A stretch of 64,000 nucleotides of DNA from Populus alba (Eukaryota > Streptophyta > Magnoliopsida > Malpighiales > Salicaceae): contig NC_133301.1 of NCBI RefSeq assembly GCF_005239225.2, forward strand, positions 6,783,157 through 6,847,156, written 5' to 3'. The translations under genes were made by a program, and so were the position numbers. Below, piece after piece: positions 47,315-60,707 of the stretch. The notes beneath the pieces were generated by a model. That model worked only from the letters and a program-made list of their open reading frames with translations, ran no database searches and was not told where the DNA came from. Each line of letters opens with the position of its first letter. Position 1 is the first letter of the stretch.

Positions 47315-49835
47315 TGATACGGTTCAGTCCTATGATACGACCCAAGTAAGGTCAGATTCAGATTTTGGCGTAAAAATCGCGACAGTCCAGGTTTACGGCA
47401 ACAGTCATAATTCTCAATCTGACCGTTGGATCGGGCTAATATTTTATGTGGACTCTCCAAACATGTTTTACTACCTTGGGTTAAAAATTTAGGTCAATCG
47501 AAGGTCGAGAAGGAACGACAATACTAGTCAACAGAGGTTGTATGAATTTTGTTATTTAGTTCCATTTGACTTGTGGACTTTTTATTTGGTTAGGATTCTT
47601 TTCCTACAAGGATGTGGCAGCTGGTTTTGAGAATTTCCTAGTTCCACAAGGATCTTTAATGAGCTGCAATATAATCTACAACAAGTGTGGCAGTGATTCA
47701 TTAATATTTCAAAATCCTTATAAGGATTCCTTATTCATCCTAGCTACACAAGGAAAGAAGGGCTGGTGGTATTTTTATTATTTTCTTTAATGTTTGGGCT
47801 TAATTAAAACTTTGTTTTGAGCTAGGGTCCAAGGCTTATTTGGATCAGGTTATGGGCTTTTCATTTTAGGGTTTTGGGCTAGGTTTGAGTGGACCTCATA
47901 TAAGTCCACATAAAGGGTCCATTAGGGTTAACTTTTCAAGAATTATTTAAACTCATGTAAGCCAAAATTTTGGCAGCTTTGATGAATATTATTCTAAATT
48001 TTTCAGTTTTAACGTGTGAGAGTGATTCTTGCATTCTTTAGTTCTTGAACGAACTGAATCTGACTTATCGAAGATTAATTGGCTTCGTGGCATCATTCTA
48101 CTCATTCCAATAGTGTTGGTGCCTTGGGGCAGGTTTCCATTGTGTCACACTCTTATCAGACGTCTTTCGGCTTTTCTGGGATCAGATCTCAATCTTGATT
48201 GTGGGTTGCATGATGATTATTACTTAAAAATGCATATTTATCAAGGTTTTATATCATCATTTTGCACTTAAAGTATCAATAACTATTTAACTAAAGCATG
48301 TTTTATAATAACAAGTTTAATACTATAAAATGCCTTAATATATGGTAAATGTTCATCTTAAATGTAGGCCTATCACATAAATTAAAGGATTGATTGATGA
48401 GTTCAAGTATGGAAATTGAAAGGACAAAGAGAGGGCCAAACTTAGAAAAGAGATGTTGGTGCAGTCCAAACTGGAACACTGTTCGGTAATTGGGTCATAT
48501 ATCGAGTTCTAGATGTTCAGATGACCTTAAATTTTTACACAGATTCAGTAAGACATAGGCCTACAACTTTCATGTTTTCATCAAGATCCAAGAAGGCCGT
48601 TTTCAAGTCCAAATTATAGCAACAACAGAGAAGTCTGAATCTGTCCTGCAGCCCGAACACTGTTCAGTGTTTGACCCATATCTAGAGTTCTAGAAGTCCA
48701 AATGACCTCAAATTTTTACACAGATTTGTTAAGACAATTTTCTGCAACTTTCATGTTTTCAAGTGGACCCAGTTCTGATGCTAGCATTCTCGTTTTATTC
48801 AGACAAGAAGATAAGGATTTTCACAAAGTCAAGAGTTGGCCACCCACTCAACAATTAGTCATCAAATCAATAATTCTGAATTTTGGCCTATAAAAGGAGG
48901 TATTTGCCATGTATTTGGGGGCTTGGTTGTTCAGATCAAGTTCATGCTCTTTATTTCTCTCTTTATATTTTTTGTAATTCTTAAGTTTTGCTTTCATTAA
49001 TTTCTTGTTTATGCTTTTCATTTCCTTTCCTTTCCTTTCCTTAGTTAACTTGTATCTTATTTATGTTCTTGTTTTGTTTATTTATGTTTCTCTTATTCAT
49101 TATGTTTAGCTAAGTTTATTATATCAAGGTGAAAAGGTTACACTAATGGTGTAAAAATAAGTATAGTGTAAACTCAACATGGACCTTAATGTTTAATATT
49201 AACATGTCTTATCTTTTTATCTTACTAATTCTTAATACCTTGCTTGTTAAATGGTTAATCTAGATTTGTGTTGTATAACACTTGGTACAACAAATGCTTG
49301 GCACTCTCATAGCCCAACCGTATGGTATTACCTACACCTAGGCTATGAAAGGAACTTGATTTGTTGTTAACATCAGTTAACATCATGAATTCATGACAAT
49401 ATTTAAAGGTTTGGTGTTATGTAAATAAGATAATTAATATGATCATGTTAATAATTTATAATGAGCTATTAATGACAAATCATCGGATTGGAACCTCCTC
49501 CGTGTGTGGTTTCAAAATTGAATAATAAAAGTTTATACTATACTTGTTTGAAATACTATTGGCGGATCCTCTAACCTTAAGATTTGTTTTTATCATTGTT
49601 TAATCCTTACATTAATCTTCCATCTCAAAGTTCTCATTAATTTCTTCCTCCTCTTCTTTTTACTACTACTACCACCACCACCACCACCACCACCACCACC
49701 ACTATTATTATTATTTACATTCTGTTTATATTATATAATATATCTATTTGATCTTTTCATAAACTCAGTATATAGGCTGGAAACTTGTGACCCGATCTTT
49801 TAGATCATTCTCAGGTATAACAACGTCACGTACTG

Positions 49836-49889
<54 letters not shown>

Positions 49890-50085
49890 GTTATTGTTGT
49901 TTTTATTGTTGTTATTATTGTTTTTGTTGTTGTTCTATTGTTATTTATAATTTATACAATTAACCTCTCTCTAGTTTGACCCCGGTCTTGTCGGGTTATT
50001 TATTACTTCGACACTCCTGCACTTGGGAGAAGACATTAATCTTTTGACCGTGTCACATGACCACGTGATCACGAGGTTCGCATCA
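47315..50085 (+). mobile_element. D-type solo LTR split by an Athila-A solo LTR
   Basis: The D LTR starts TGATACGGTTCAG at 47315, breaks at 48213 and resumes at 50056 to end GGTTCGCATCA at 50085. The perfect target duplication AAGTT flanks it (47310-47314 and 50086-50090). Its first-half open frame carries a TAG, unlike the copies at 13767 and 61410. Confidence 0.92.
48214..50055 (-). mobile_element. Athila-A solo LTR with expanded microsatellites
   Basis: On plus it starts TGATTATTACTT and ends GACCGTGTCA, 1842 bp. The perfect duplication CATGA lies at 48209-48213 and 50056-50060. An ACC run (about 49665-49702) and a long ATT run (about 49838-49890) replace the shorter arrays of other copies. 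The TATA motif CCTATAAAAGGAGG is near 48888. Confidence 0.95.
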
Positions 50086-50090
50086 AAGTT

Positions 50091-53000
50091 TTTATTGGTT
50101 TTTTTTTTTAATTTCATCATTCAAATATTTTATTGATTTTGAATTGGTCTTCATAAAAGTTTTTTTATTTACTTTTTATGAGGTTATTACAATCTCAAAT
50201 AAACATTTTAGTATTTGATCAGTACTTAATTTTGGATGCATCTATTTTTGTTATTGTATAATTAAAAAAATAGTTAAAAAATTTATTAAACTTATTGAAA
50301 TCTATTACGTAGGTTGCGTGTTTGGCAAGTTAAATTGGATTAATTGAGAATTTAACTTCATAATTTATTTCAGTTTGCTATATATAGGGTAATTGAGGTC
50401 TTAAACAAACATCCAGATATTTGATCCATGCTCAATTTTGTGAGTGTCTATTTTTATCATTATGTAATTAAGTAAAAATAGCTTAAAAGAATAAAGTTAT
50501 TAAACTTAGTGAAGTCTATGACTATGGGCATGGGTTTGGCGAGTTGAGTTACGAAACTTGGATCGATTTAATATATCATAATCTCAATATTTAAAATAAA
50601 GATGTCACATTATTATTATTTTTTTAAGTCAAACCATGTTTTTTCTAGTCATCCAAATTGTCTTCGAACTCACCAAGTCAATTGGAACATGTCGAGGCAA
50701 CTCCCACACAATTTAATTTAAGAATTATGGTCAAGAGATTTCAAGTTTGACCTTTTGAGACAATGTCAAAGAGTTTCTCCTAGCCTGAAAAATATATTTT
50801 CACATAAATGTTTTTTTTTTATTTCGACCCGCAACTAGCTCAGGTCAATTATCTAGTATTAATTATTTTTTTAAATGAATTCAACCTACTTTTTTTTTTT
50901 TTTTTAAAAAAAGGGTTAATAATTAGGGATGACTATAGGTACTTATGGATCTGATTTTATACTATTCATACCTGAACCCAAACTCAAACCCAAATTACTA
51001 TCCAAAACCAACCCAAACCTAATTGGGTATTGATTTTTGATACTTAAACCCAATCCAATTGGGTTTTGGATATTCATCTAGTAATTCATAAGCTGAATTC
51101 GAACCCAAAACCCAAACCTGAATAAAGGTCAATAAAACATGTTATTCAAGAACTTTCAACTTTTTTTTTTATTGTTCTTGTAAATTGAAAATTTATAGAT
51201 TACTAAGCCTAGATCTTTGTAATACATTTATTGACTCAAAGCAAACTAGTATAAATATTGCACAAGAAAAAGATGTGCTCCCTCAAGCATTTTGTATTCA
51301 CATTAATACTTGTAGAGGAGTTGTAGACATATAAAAATCATACATCAACATAACTATAGTTGGAAATATTCAATATCTAGTTATATACCTTAGATTTGGC
51401 TAGAAATATATGTATGCTCTTCGTTTTAACTATCAATGTCACACATAATCAAATACTTATTATAAGGAATCCAGATTAAACCTGAACCATATCACGCAGA
51501 AATGGCATGTGCTAGAGTTATTGAGTTAATTTTTTTAGGGTTGTTAGCAAGATCATTTCAAGTGTTTTCTTATTGACATGAAGGCTTGGACGATGGCAAG
51601 TGGCTGCAACACAAAGGTTAAGTGGTCGTGGTAGGTGGTTTTTGACGGTGTCTAGCAAGTCACTCACCCTCTCAAGCCAAGATGTCAAATCTGAAGGTCA
51701 ATTGCCGAATAAAAGGGACATCAAAAGAATGGAAAATTTATATCCAACTCTAGCACCATCATCCTATACTAAACTGATGAGCAAGGCCCTCTTCGTCTCT
51801 TCTTCTTCACCTCTCTCGATTAAGGGTTTTGCTTTTTTAAAAAAAAATAAAAAATTGGGGTTTTCTACCAAAACAGCTGACAAAAAAGAAGGAAGACATA
51901 ATTAGGGACTGAGATGAAAAATGTTGGCTTAAGCTTTTGCCTTTTTAGAAAAAGAAGATGCTGAATTGAAAATTGTGCTTTTGGTGCAAAAATTTAAAAA
52001 AAAATGAGGAAATTTACGATGGGTAAGCAACCATATACTAAAAGAAAAGAAAGAAAAGTAAAGAGGCTTTTTGCTATTGCATTCCATAGTTAAATGTAAG
52101 TGGTGCAGCAATGGAATGAAAGAAAAAAAAAACCTAGAAAACTTAGTTTTTCTATTTGAAATATATTACTATTATTAAATGAGTTTTAATAGTTTGATTT
52201 TGTGTATTACTTTGTATGGTACATTTTGCTGTCATAATAATATAATTATACAGATAGATTAAAAGAAATTTGAAAAAAATATATCAAAAACAAATTTATG
52301 ACTACTTCTTATGTAATTATTACAGAGATTATGGATAAAAGACATCGACGAGGTTATGTTTGAATTGAAGTTATATCAATATTAAAACAAATATTAATAA
52401 TAATAATTTACTACTTCACTAATTTTAAAGGCAATGGATATATAAAGTTATGCACTACGAAAAACGTCTAAAGACAAACTCTATTTTCAAAAGGGAAAGA
52501 GTGGATGCTTATACACCAATTAGAATTTAAGGGCAAACTTTGTGTAGATTTGATTCTATTAAGGACTTTTTTTGTTGGATCAAAAGCTTTTTAGGATAAT
52601 ACATCATCATCATTATTATCATTATTATTATTATTATTATTATTATTAAAGACTTGCAATTTTATTTCTAAAAAGATGATATTGATTAAAGAATTTTACA
52701 AAATTTAAAGATAATGAGAGGAATTAAGTATGGTTATAGTATTAGTACATCAATATTAAATATTTTTTTTTTGTGATGTTTAACTTTTTTTTATAAAAAA
52801 ATTCAATTAAATACTTTCATTCACATTTCATCAACTTTTTTTTTTATTTGACGAATGTGTTATTTTTTCTTAACAAGATATTGATACTCCTTTTATCTTA
52901 ATCAATGGAGTACAAAATCTTTTTTTTCCTCTCATTTTGATATAGTAAATGTTTTTTATTGTTCCAATTAAGTAATGAGTTTTTTTAGTTAAAGTACCCT

Positions 53001-53560
53001 TCAAGATAGGAGTATATTTAATAAATGAAAATGTATTAAATTCAAAATAAAATATTTTAAAATGAAATCAAAATAAATCTTTTTAAGGTATAAACTCTTT
53101 TCATTATACTAAGTCATGCAAAAAAAAAAAAAACTAAAAACTATTCTATGATTAATTAAGAGTAGCAAATAGATTATTATTGCAATTAAAATATTTATTA
53201 TTTTAACAACATAAAAATATCATGTGATTACAATATTAAAAAAAAACTAATGGATTGTTTATAGAATTACTGGATTGGCAGAATTGAAAAGGTTAATATA
53301 CCATAAAATGAGAAAAAAAAAAGTTTATGTATTCAATGGAGAAAAACTAAAAGTTGTAGTACTAACAAAATTTCAATTTTCTTTAGTAAATGGATCAATT
53401 AATGAAATTTGGATAGAAGTAGTTGATTAAAATTATCAAAAAAAAATTAATGTACTTAAATGATTAAAAATTTATATACTATACTGAAAAAAAAAAAAAA
53501 CAAAGAAGTGAAATTGATGTGTTAATAGTGCAATTATCCCATGCCAATTAGGAATTGAAA
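50091..53560. other. Gene-poor AT-rich stretch
   Basis: I see no gene with support. The stretch has long T and A runs, an ACCCAAAC-rich block (about 50980-51125), an ATT microsatellite near 52610-52648 and scattered AT-rich repeats. The open frame at 51600-51905 (Ser/Lys-rich) and its neighbours show no motif and are probably chance. Confidence 0.6.
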
Positions 53561-53587
53561 CTGCATTGGGCACTTCCCTCACGAGCA

Positions 53588-53603
53588 AGCCCATCAAGGC
53601 CCA
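53588..53603. promoter_or_regulatory. Two site II elements (TGGGCY) of eIF4A promoter
   Basis: AGCCCA (53588-53593) and GGCCCA (53598-53603) are minus-strand TGGGCT and TGGGCC. Site II motifs are typical of plant genes for translation and growth. They lie about 220 bp before the telo-box. Confidence 0.6.
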
Positions 53604-53811
53604 CCGCCTTAAAAAAAGGGGAAAATAAAGGAGAAGGACAAGGATAAGGGCAAAGTAGTCAAAAGAAAAACACCCTCAAATTGGTACATAGTTAAGCAAG
53701 TCCATCTCTCTGGCCCCCACACAGTGCTCTATCTATCTATCTAAACAAACAGAGTTTTCCTTAAACTCCTCCAGCACAAACAACAAAAGATCCGAGGAGT
53801 TTAGGGATAAG

Positions 53812-53826
53812 AAACCCTAGCCCTAA
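53812..53826 (+). promoter_or_regulatory. Telo-box in the eIF4A leader
   Basis: AAACCCTAGCCCTAA sits about 45 bp before the leader intron. Telo-boxes near the transcription start, together with site II motifs, mark plant translation-apparatus genes expressed in dividing cells. Confidence 0.7.
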
Positions 53827-53871
53827 GTCAATCTATCTCTTTTCTCTCTAATCAAACGTCGTTATTTTCAG

Positions 53872-54436
53872 GTATTCATTCTTTTCAATATTTTTTCTTT
53901 ATCAGCTAACAATCTCATTTGTTTTTTTCTCCGTAACGTTTCGTGTTCTTTTTGTGCTTGTTCTTTTCTTTCTGTAATCAGATCCGTTGGTTTTTGTTCA
54001 TTTTTTCTTCTTTTAATACCTTGTTTTTTTGAATTATCCGTTAATTAATGATGGATTAATGTACAAAATCTGTTTTTGATTGAATGAACAGTTGCTGTTT
54101 ATCGTAATTTTATTACGATTCTGTGGGGGCTTAAGGGATATGGATTGATGATTATATTTATGTTTTTGTAAGTATATAGAGATGTTTTTATTGGGTTTAT
54201 TGGAGAATTTGATATGGTTTTATTTAGATTAGTGTGTATGTTTTCCGGTTTGATAGGGGTGTGGATTTAGTGCGAAAAAGTATTGACCTTTGCTTTTTTG
54301 TTTTTTATTTTTCTTAATACGGGAAAGATGGGCACGGAATATGTGGTGTTTTGGGTGAATAATTAATGGGGTTTTAGTCTCTTTGATGATTACGTTATTG
54401 GGTTATGGAGAGTAATATGTCGTTTACTGTTTGCAG
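53872..54436 (+). other. Leader intron of eIF4A
   Basis: Donor TTTCAG|GTATTC at 53871/53872 and acceptor TTTGCAG ending at 54436, two bases before the ATG. It is T-rich, 565 bp, without an ORF. Leader introns of this type often boost expression in plants. Confidence 0.75.
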
Positions 54437-54438
54437 TT

Positions 54439-56338
54439 ATGGCTGGTTTGGCACCTGAAGGATCCCAATTCGATGCTCGTCAATTTGATTCTAAGATGAA
54501 TGAGTTGTAAGTTTTTTTTTTTTTTTTTTTTTTTAATGATATGCTGATTGAATAGCATATGCGATTTATTAGCTTCTGCTTATCCTTAATCTCCTGGTGT
54601 TTTCAACATCTGAGATATTGAATTTTCTTAACTTGTTGTGTGCAGGCTCACAACTGATGGGCAAGATTTCTTTACTTCATACGATGAGGTGTATGACACT
54701 TTTGATGCAATGGGTTTGAAGGAGAACCTTCTGAGGGGTATTTATGCATATGGTAAGTTGCATTAAAACTGCAATCCTTTCATGTAAAATTACAATTTGG
54801 AAAATTTTCTGATTGCCTGAGTATCAGAAGCAAGCAGTGAAGCTATCCTGTGCATGATAAGATCAATTCAAATTGTTTTCATTGATTCATGGAACATATT
54901 CAGAATCCTGATGTTTGGCTTAATTGAGTTTATAGTTCCTCATACTCCCACCTATCAAGTTTTGGCTATAATTTGTTGTTATTTTTCTGAAATTTTATAT
55001 GATGAATAACATTTATTTTGAAGCTACTTTCTTGTCCTCAAAAATAATTTTTATATAGTATGAATCATGTCTGTGCTTGACAAATTTAAAATCTCATGGT
55101 GTGATCCAAATTTGTTTGAAGGTTTTGAGAAGCCTTCTGCAATTCAACAAAGGGGGATTGTCCCATTCTGCAAGGGACTTGATGTAATCCAGCAAGCACA
55201 ATCAGGAACTGGAAAAACAGCTACTTTTTGCTCTGGAATTTTGCAGCAGCTTGATTATGATGTAGTTGAATGCCAAGCACTGGTTCTTGCACCTACTCGA
55301 GAACTAGCACAACAGATTGAAAAGGTTATGAGAGCACTAGGTGATTATCTGGGTGTCAAGGTTCATGCTTGTGTTGGTGGAACTAGTGTTCGTGAGGACC
55401 AGCGCATTCTCTCAGCTGGGGTTCATGTTGTAGTTGGTACCCCTGGTCGTGTGTTCGACATGTTGCGGAGACAATCACTTCGGCCTGACTATATCAAGAT
55501 GTTTGTATTGGATGAAGCAGATGAAATGCTCTCACGAGGTTTCAAGGATCAGGTTCCAACTTTTAATTTGCACCTGCATTCTTTCTTAAAACTTTCTGTT
55601 ACTGTTTACATTATGCCATCATTTTGAAGATGCACAGGTGCATCTCTTGGAATCTTTTTGCTCTAATGATTGGACTTTTTTTTTTATTATTTATTATTAC
55701 AGATATATGATATTTTCCAGTTGCTGCCCCCAAAGATTCAGGTTGGGGTTTTCTCCGCTACTATGCCACCTGAGGCACTAGAAATTACAAGGAAGTTCAT
55801 GAATAAACCTGTGAGGATTTTAGTGAAGCGTGATGAGCTTACACTTGAGGGTATCAAGCAATTCTATGTTAATGTTGACAAGGAGGAATGGAAGCTTGAG
55901 ACGTTGTGTGATCTATATGAGACCTTGGCAATAACCCAAAGTGTTATCTTTGTGAACACTAGGCGCAAGGTAGATTGGCTTACAGACAAGATGCGCAGTC
56001 GTGATCACACAGTCTCTGCTACTCATGGAGATATGGACCAAAACACAAGGGACATTATTATGCGAGAATTTCGCTCTGGTTCCTCTCGTGTGCTGATCAC
56101 TACTGATCTGTTAGCCCGTGGTATTGATGTCCAGCAAGTCTCACTTGTGATCAATTATGATCTGCCAACACAGCCAGAGAACTACCTCCATCGTATTGGT
56201 CGTAGTGGACGTTTTGGAAGGAAGGGTGTTGCTATAAATTTTGTTACCAAGGATGATGAAAGAATGCTTTCTGACATCCAGAGATTTTATAATGTGACAG
56301 TTGAGGAGCTGCCGTCAAATGTTGCTGATCTTCTTTGA
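54439..56338 (+). CDS. eIF4A: Eukaryotic initiation factor 4A (DEAD-box RNA helicase)
   Basis: Four coding exons: 54439-54506, 54646-54752, 55122-55552 and 55703-56338, all with GT..AG introns; the joined frame is 413 codons, the usual plant eIF4A length. The protein is the ATP-dependent RNA helicase of the cytoplasmic eIF4F cap complex that unwinds mRNA leaders for 40S loading. Motifs in order: Q-motif [10 protein letters not shown] (59-68), Walker A AQSGTGKT (84-91), PTREL (116-120), TPGR (165-168), DEAD (189-192), SAT (220-222), [10 protein letters not shown] (335-344), HRIGRSGR (365-372); end VADLL. Close identity to known plant eIF4A and intact splice sites indicate a working gene. Telo-box, site II motifs and a leader intron fit high expression in growing tissue. 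It is the only clear ordinary host gene in the window. Confidence 0.97.
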
Positions 56339-57397
56339 AGCAATTTTGGTTCACGAAGTTAAAAGACTTTTGAGTTTGGAAGTTCAAATTATTATCCTCG
56401 TTGTAGGTTTGGGGCCTCTATTTAGCTTGGATTTTACTTACCCTGTAGACTTGGTTCTGTGCATTTTAGATTGGGGCGAATCCCATTGTGTGCAGAATAA
56501 TCCATTGTGTTAAATTTTTGCAAGTTTGTTTTCGCATTTTCCTTTGTGTCGGAGTAAAGTTTGCAGAAGTACTGTAGTGTCTGTCGTAGTATTTGGTTCC
56601 GCGCTTGGTTTTTTATTTTATGCAAGGGAGTTTCCTGTAGGTTAAAACAATTGATTAAGCTATTACTTCAGAATATTAGACTCTCCATTACTGTTCTTTT
56701 CGGCAATTTTAATTCGTGTTTCATGTTTCTTTCTCCTTTGACCGGTAAGTTATCCTTTCCTTCCCCCTACCTGCCTGAATGCATGTCACGTACCATAGAA
56801 AAACTAGATGGGAGGTATCGGATCCTTGTACAGGCATATCCCAACTGGTTTGGTGTTGCAACAGTGGTTTACTAAGTGCGTGGTCAAATTGTGGTTTTAA
56901 AAAATATGCCTGATAATTTTTGTAAGATGAATTTTTATTTATAAAATAAATTAAAAAATAGATAAAAATATAAATATATGCGAATCTAAGTGTAAAATTT
57001 AGTTTTTTAATCAGTTTTTTTTCTTAATAATTGAGTAAATTTTAGACCTTTGTCAATTTTTCAACAAGAGCCCTGCCCACACTTTGGTCGCCTTGAGCTG
57101 CTAGCAAGCATCCTTCTTTGCTTTCTTTGAAGCTTGCATTGGTCACGTAGATGACTTCGTTAAGGAAAGCTGCTTGAAAAGTGCTCATCTCTTCGCTCTC
57201 CTCCTTCTGCTAATGCGAATATCCCGTTCTTGGTTCTTAAAGATATGTCTCCTGCCCCTGCTATGTTAGCGTCTCTAATCTTGGTTGGAGCTCTCACTCG
57301 GCCTGATCCAGCAGCCTACCGCAATATCAACTCGGTAAAGCGAGGAATCCTATTCAGAGTGATATTAACAAAGCATGGACATGCCTGAATTGCGTGT
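56339..57397. other. eIF4A 3' UTR and intergenic DNA
   Basis: T-rich sequence to about 56650 is likely the 3' UTR. The frame at 56561-56875 has no motif. A denser, higher-GC patch at 57060-57350 could be a relic of a gene, but neither strand gives a recognisable product. Confidence 0.5.
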
Positions 57398-58092
57398 GTT
57401 TAGTATTGTGGTAGTTTTTATGATTATAGTTTGAAAAAAATTATTTTAGAAAAAATACTTTTAGTTGAGGTTAGTTTAGTATTTATATATGTTTTGTTAA
57501 AACTATGATTGAAATTGAGGTTGAACAAAAAAGTAATTTAATATGTTTGGTTAAAAATGCTTTTCAAATTGAGGTTGTAAAATAATTTCAAAAAATATAT
57601 ATTACTATTAATGGTTTTTAATTTAAATATAGTAGATTTAACTATTGCTATTACATCATGAAATAAATAATATTTTATATAAAAATATAAATTCCATTAA
57701 ACTATCTACAATTCCATCACATATGAAATACATTCAACAATGACTACAATTTTCTTGGTTTCTTAAGCGCGCAACATCAAATAAAATATCATCAGGAATA
57801 AATTTGAGATTGCGATCTCCGTCTAATTTATCATTAGTGTCATTGAATAATATTAAACGCTAATTTTTTAAATAAAACATAATTGAAAATTAAAAATTAA
57901 AAATTAAAAATTAAATTTTTTATTTTATTTTATTGTGTCGATAGGTTGGTAGTTATGTTTTAAAATATATTAAAATAATATTTTTTTATTTTATAAAATT
58001 TATTTTTGATAGTAATATATAAAAATTTAATTTAATTTTTATTCAAAAAATAGCAAAATAATGATAATTTAACCATAATCCAAACATGGCCT
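57398..58092. mobile_element. Probable MITE
   Basis: The left end 'gtgtttagtattgtggtag' and the right end read backwards 'catgtttggattatggtta' are rough inverted repeats around an AT-rich, non-coding core. The target duplication is unclear. Confidence 0.4.
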
Positions 58093-58511
58093 ATAATCAT
58101 CATTTATAAGAAAAAAGCAAGTGATGGCTTGGCATTAGCATATAGAGAAAAGAATCTCTATGATAATAGAGTATAATAAATTACTTTATTTGGGCATAAA
58201 TATCTGGCACCCCATTGATTTAATTTATTACAATGGGTAGAGCTTGCAAAGAATAAGAGCTCAATTATTTACTGAAACAAGTGAGAAGCATGTTCAGCAG
58301 CCTTGATTGCTTCTTCTAACGCTGCATTTGCAACGCAGCAAATAATGAGCCCTATGAATAGTAATTGCTGTTTTTTTCTTTACCAAACGCTTGGCTCCTA
58401 CGTTTTGTTTCAACCACAATGGCCATGGCATGTATGCATATGAAGTGCCAACAATATTAATTTACATTTTTTCGCTGGGTTATATATCTTTGGAAAGATA
58501 ACATTTTGGAA

Positions 58512-58513
<2 letters not shown>

Positions 58514-58559
<46 letters not shown>
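58514..58559. repeat. AT microsatellite
   Basis: About 23 uninterrupted AT units. Short frames crossing it are artefacts. Confidence 0.95.
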
Positions 58560-58562
<3 letters not shown>

Positions 58563-58989
58563 ATTTATCAGTCTTTCATAGAAATTTGTGTTTTATGGTG
58601 TGTGTACAACGGTGCGGAGCTAGGATTATTTGTTAGGAGGGGTAAAATTAATATAATAAAATATAATATATGTTTTAATTTATTATATGTGAGTTGTAAA
58701 ACAAAACCTGTATAATTTAGTTTTATTCAAATGACTTACTACAAACATATAATAACCTTTGTATAAGGTAAAAGGTTTAGAGTAATACCAAATTGAGTCA
58801 AAGTAATGAAATTAATTTCATTTTCATAATGTATTCATCACTTTAATGTTGTTGGTATTTATACCTATCAAATATAAACATACAAAGTTTATAAGAAACA
58901 TTAGCTAAAGTGAAGCATTATTTATGAAACTTTGAAATAAAGCAAAAAAATAATAAAAAATGATTCTTATATATTTATTTTAATTGTGC

Positions 58990-60170
58990 TTATCGTTCTT
59001 TCATAGAATAGAAATCATCGATTATCATATCAATTGTGAATCTTTCAACAATTTCTTTTTCTATATAGACAATCAAATAATCTGCAAGAAAATCATCCTT
59101 CATCCAATTGCGAAGTCTTGTTTTAACAATTCTCATCGCTGAAAAAGCTTGTTCAGTAGTGGCTGTCGAAACAAGAAGAGTCAAAATAAGTCGAATCAAT
59201 ATGTCAACTAGTGGATAAATTGTTGATTTTTCTGTTTCAACCAATCCTTGACATAAATCAGCAATCGACAACATGTTCTTTAACTTTGGATAATTGGGTA
59301 TATCAAGCTCATAATACTTCAATTGAAGTCTCAAATGAATTTTTTCTTGGTCAGAAAAATCTTCAGGATAGAACTTGTCAATAAGTAAGCATATATCTTC
59401 AACATTGAATAATTTATAGCTATTTCTAGGAACTAAAGTTGTGCTCAACTTAAAAAGCTTGATCGCTTGCTCATTGAATCTATTATTTAACTCATGCAAT
59501 TGTTGATAAATGATAGCTGTAAATATATCAACTCAGTAGTGATGTTCAACTATTACTGATTTTTTTTTTTACGACGAGAGCATCCCACACTAGAAAAACA
59601 AGCTTCTATATCAGGAACTTTAATGTCTTGATGCTTACAAAATGATGTTATTTCTTCTAAAAGAGTTTCCCAGCCATCATCTCTTAACTTCTGAATTAAA
59701 ATCTTTGTGGTAGTCACCAAATGCATTGCATTTAAAATGTTTTGAGATTTTTGTTGCAAGGCTTGACAAATCACATCAGTAATTCCCATAACATTCTTCA
59801 TTATATGTAAGATGAATGCAAAATCAAATGACATTAACAACTTAAATAAAAAGGCCGTATCACCACGTTGAAAATAAGTAGATCCATCTAAAGCAATGTT
59901 TTCAAGAACCAAGCAAGTCGCCCCATACATTTTATTAAACTGCAAATTGATTTGAAGTGAGAACTCCATTTGCTATCTCCAGGTTGTTGCAAACCACCTA
60001 CTTGATTAACTCCTTTTCCCGTTTCAATCTCATTAATATCAACTAAATGTTCAATTGTAACTGCTTGAAAAGCCAGTAATTCATCATTACGCTTACAAGA
60101 AGCACTAACAATATTAATAATCAAAATCAAGATCTGAAAGAAAGTGTGGACATCAGATATTTCTCAGGGA
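58990..60170 (-). pseudogene. hAT-type transposase relic (ZMYM1-like)
   Basis: Minus-strand pieces in order: VGGLQQPGDSKWSSHFKSIC (59888-60130), a middle piece with MSFDFAFILHIMKNVMGIT (59553-59969), and the C-terminal dimerisation domain with TLLVSTATTEQAFSAMRIVK and LRNWMKDDFLADYLIVYIE (58990-59499). The last is the classic hAT C-terminal signature of the ZMYM1-like group. Frameshifts and stops separate the pieces, and the N-terminal zinc finger and terminal inverted repeats are not visible. It is inactive. Confidence 0.85.
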
Positions 60171-60344
60171 TTAGAAATGATGTTGCACATTATCATTGAT
60201 TGTGCTAGGCACATGGATATCTTCTCAGGAATTAAAGATTGAATAGTCTCAAGACTTGTAGTAAAATGATTGGCCTATTGACCAGTTTGCAAAACAAGAT
60301 GGTTAGCACGTTATGTCTAGCCAACCACCACTGTTCACTTACAG

Positions 60345-60545
60345 GTCTATTTGGAAGTGTGGTTATGTTTGTTTTTTAAAGTGCTTTCTATTTAAAAATA
60401 TATCAAAATAATATTTTTTTTATTTTATAAAAATTATTTTTGAAATCAGTGCATCAAAATGATTTTAAAATACTAAAATATATATATAAAAAAATTTAAA
60501 TTTGTTCAAAAATATTTGTAAAATACAAAAATAAATAAAAATAAG
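60345..60545. mobile_element. MITE-like repeat, Salicaceae type
   Basis: 'ggaagtgtggttatgtttgtttttt', 'aaaatatatcaaaataat', 'tattttataaaaattatttttgaaatcag' is a pattern I associate with a very common repeat in poplar. It is truncated at the right. It supports, but does not prove, the host assignment. Confidence 0.45.
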
Positions 60546-60707
60546 CTAAAAAATCCTCTATTATGGTAGCTTATAACCCTCAGTCGCGTTGTTGTGAACA
60601 CTGAACACAACCTTGTCATTATTTCGAGCTTGTTGCTCTATGTGTAAGCAAAATATTATTATTTGGAGTCTTCTCGTAGTGTGTGTAGCTTTTACCTTAC
60701 CTCATAA

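Noticed and set aside
51600..51905. 101-codon Ser/Lys-rich ORF
   Set aside because: No recognised domain, runs into an A-tract, and no splice or promoter context.
56561..56875. 104-codon ORF after eIF4A
   Set aside because: It overlaps the likely 3' UTR and has no motif; the start lies in transcribed T-rich sequence.
58506..58715. ORF starting in the AT microsatellite
   Set aside because: The first part is translated (AT)n; the rest has no motif.
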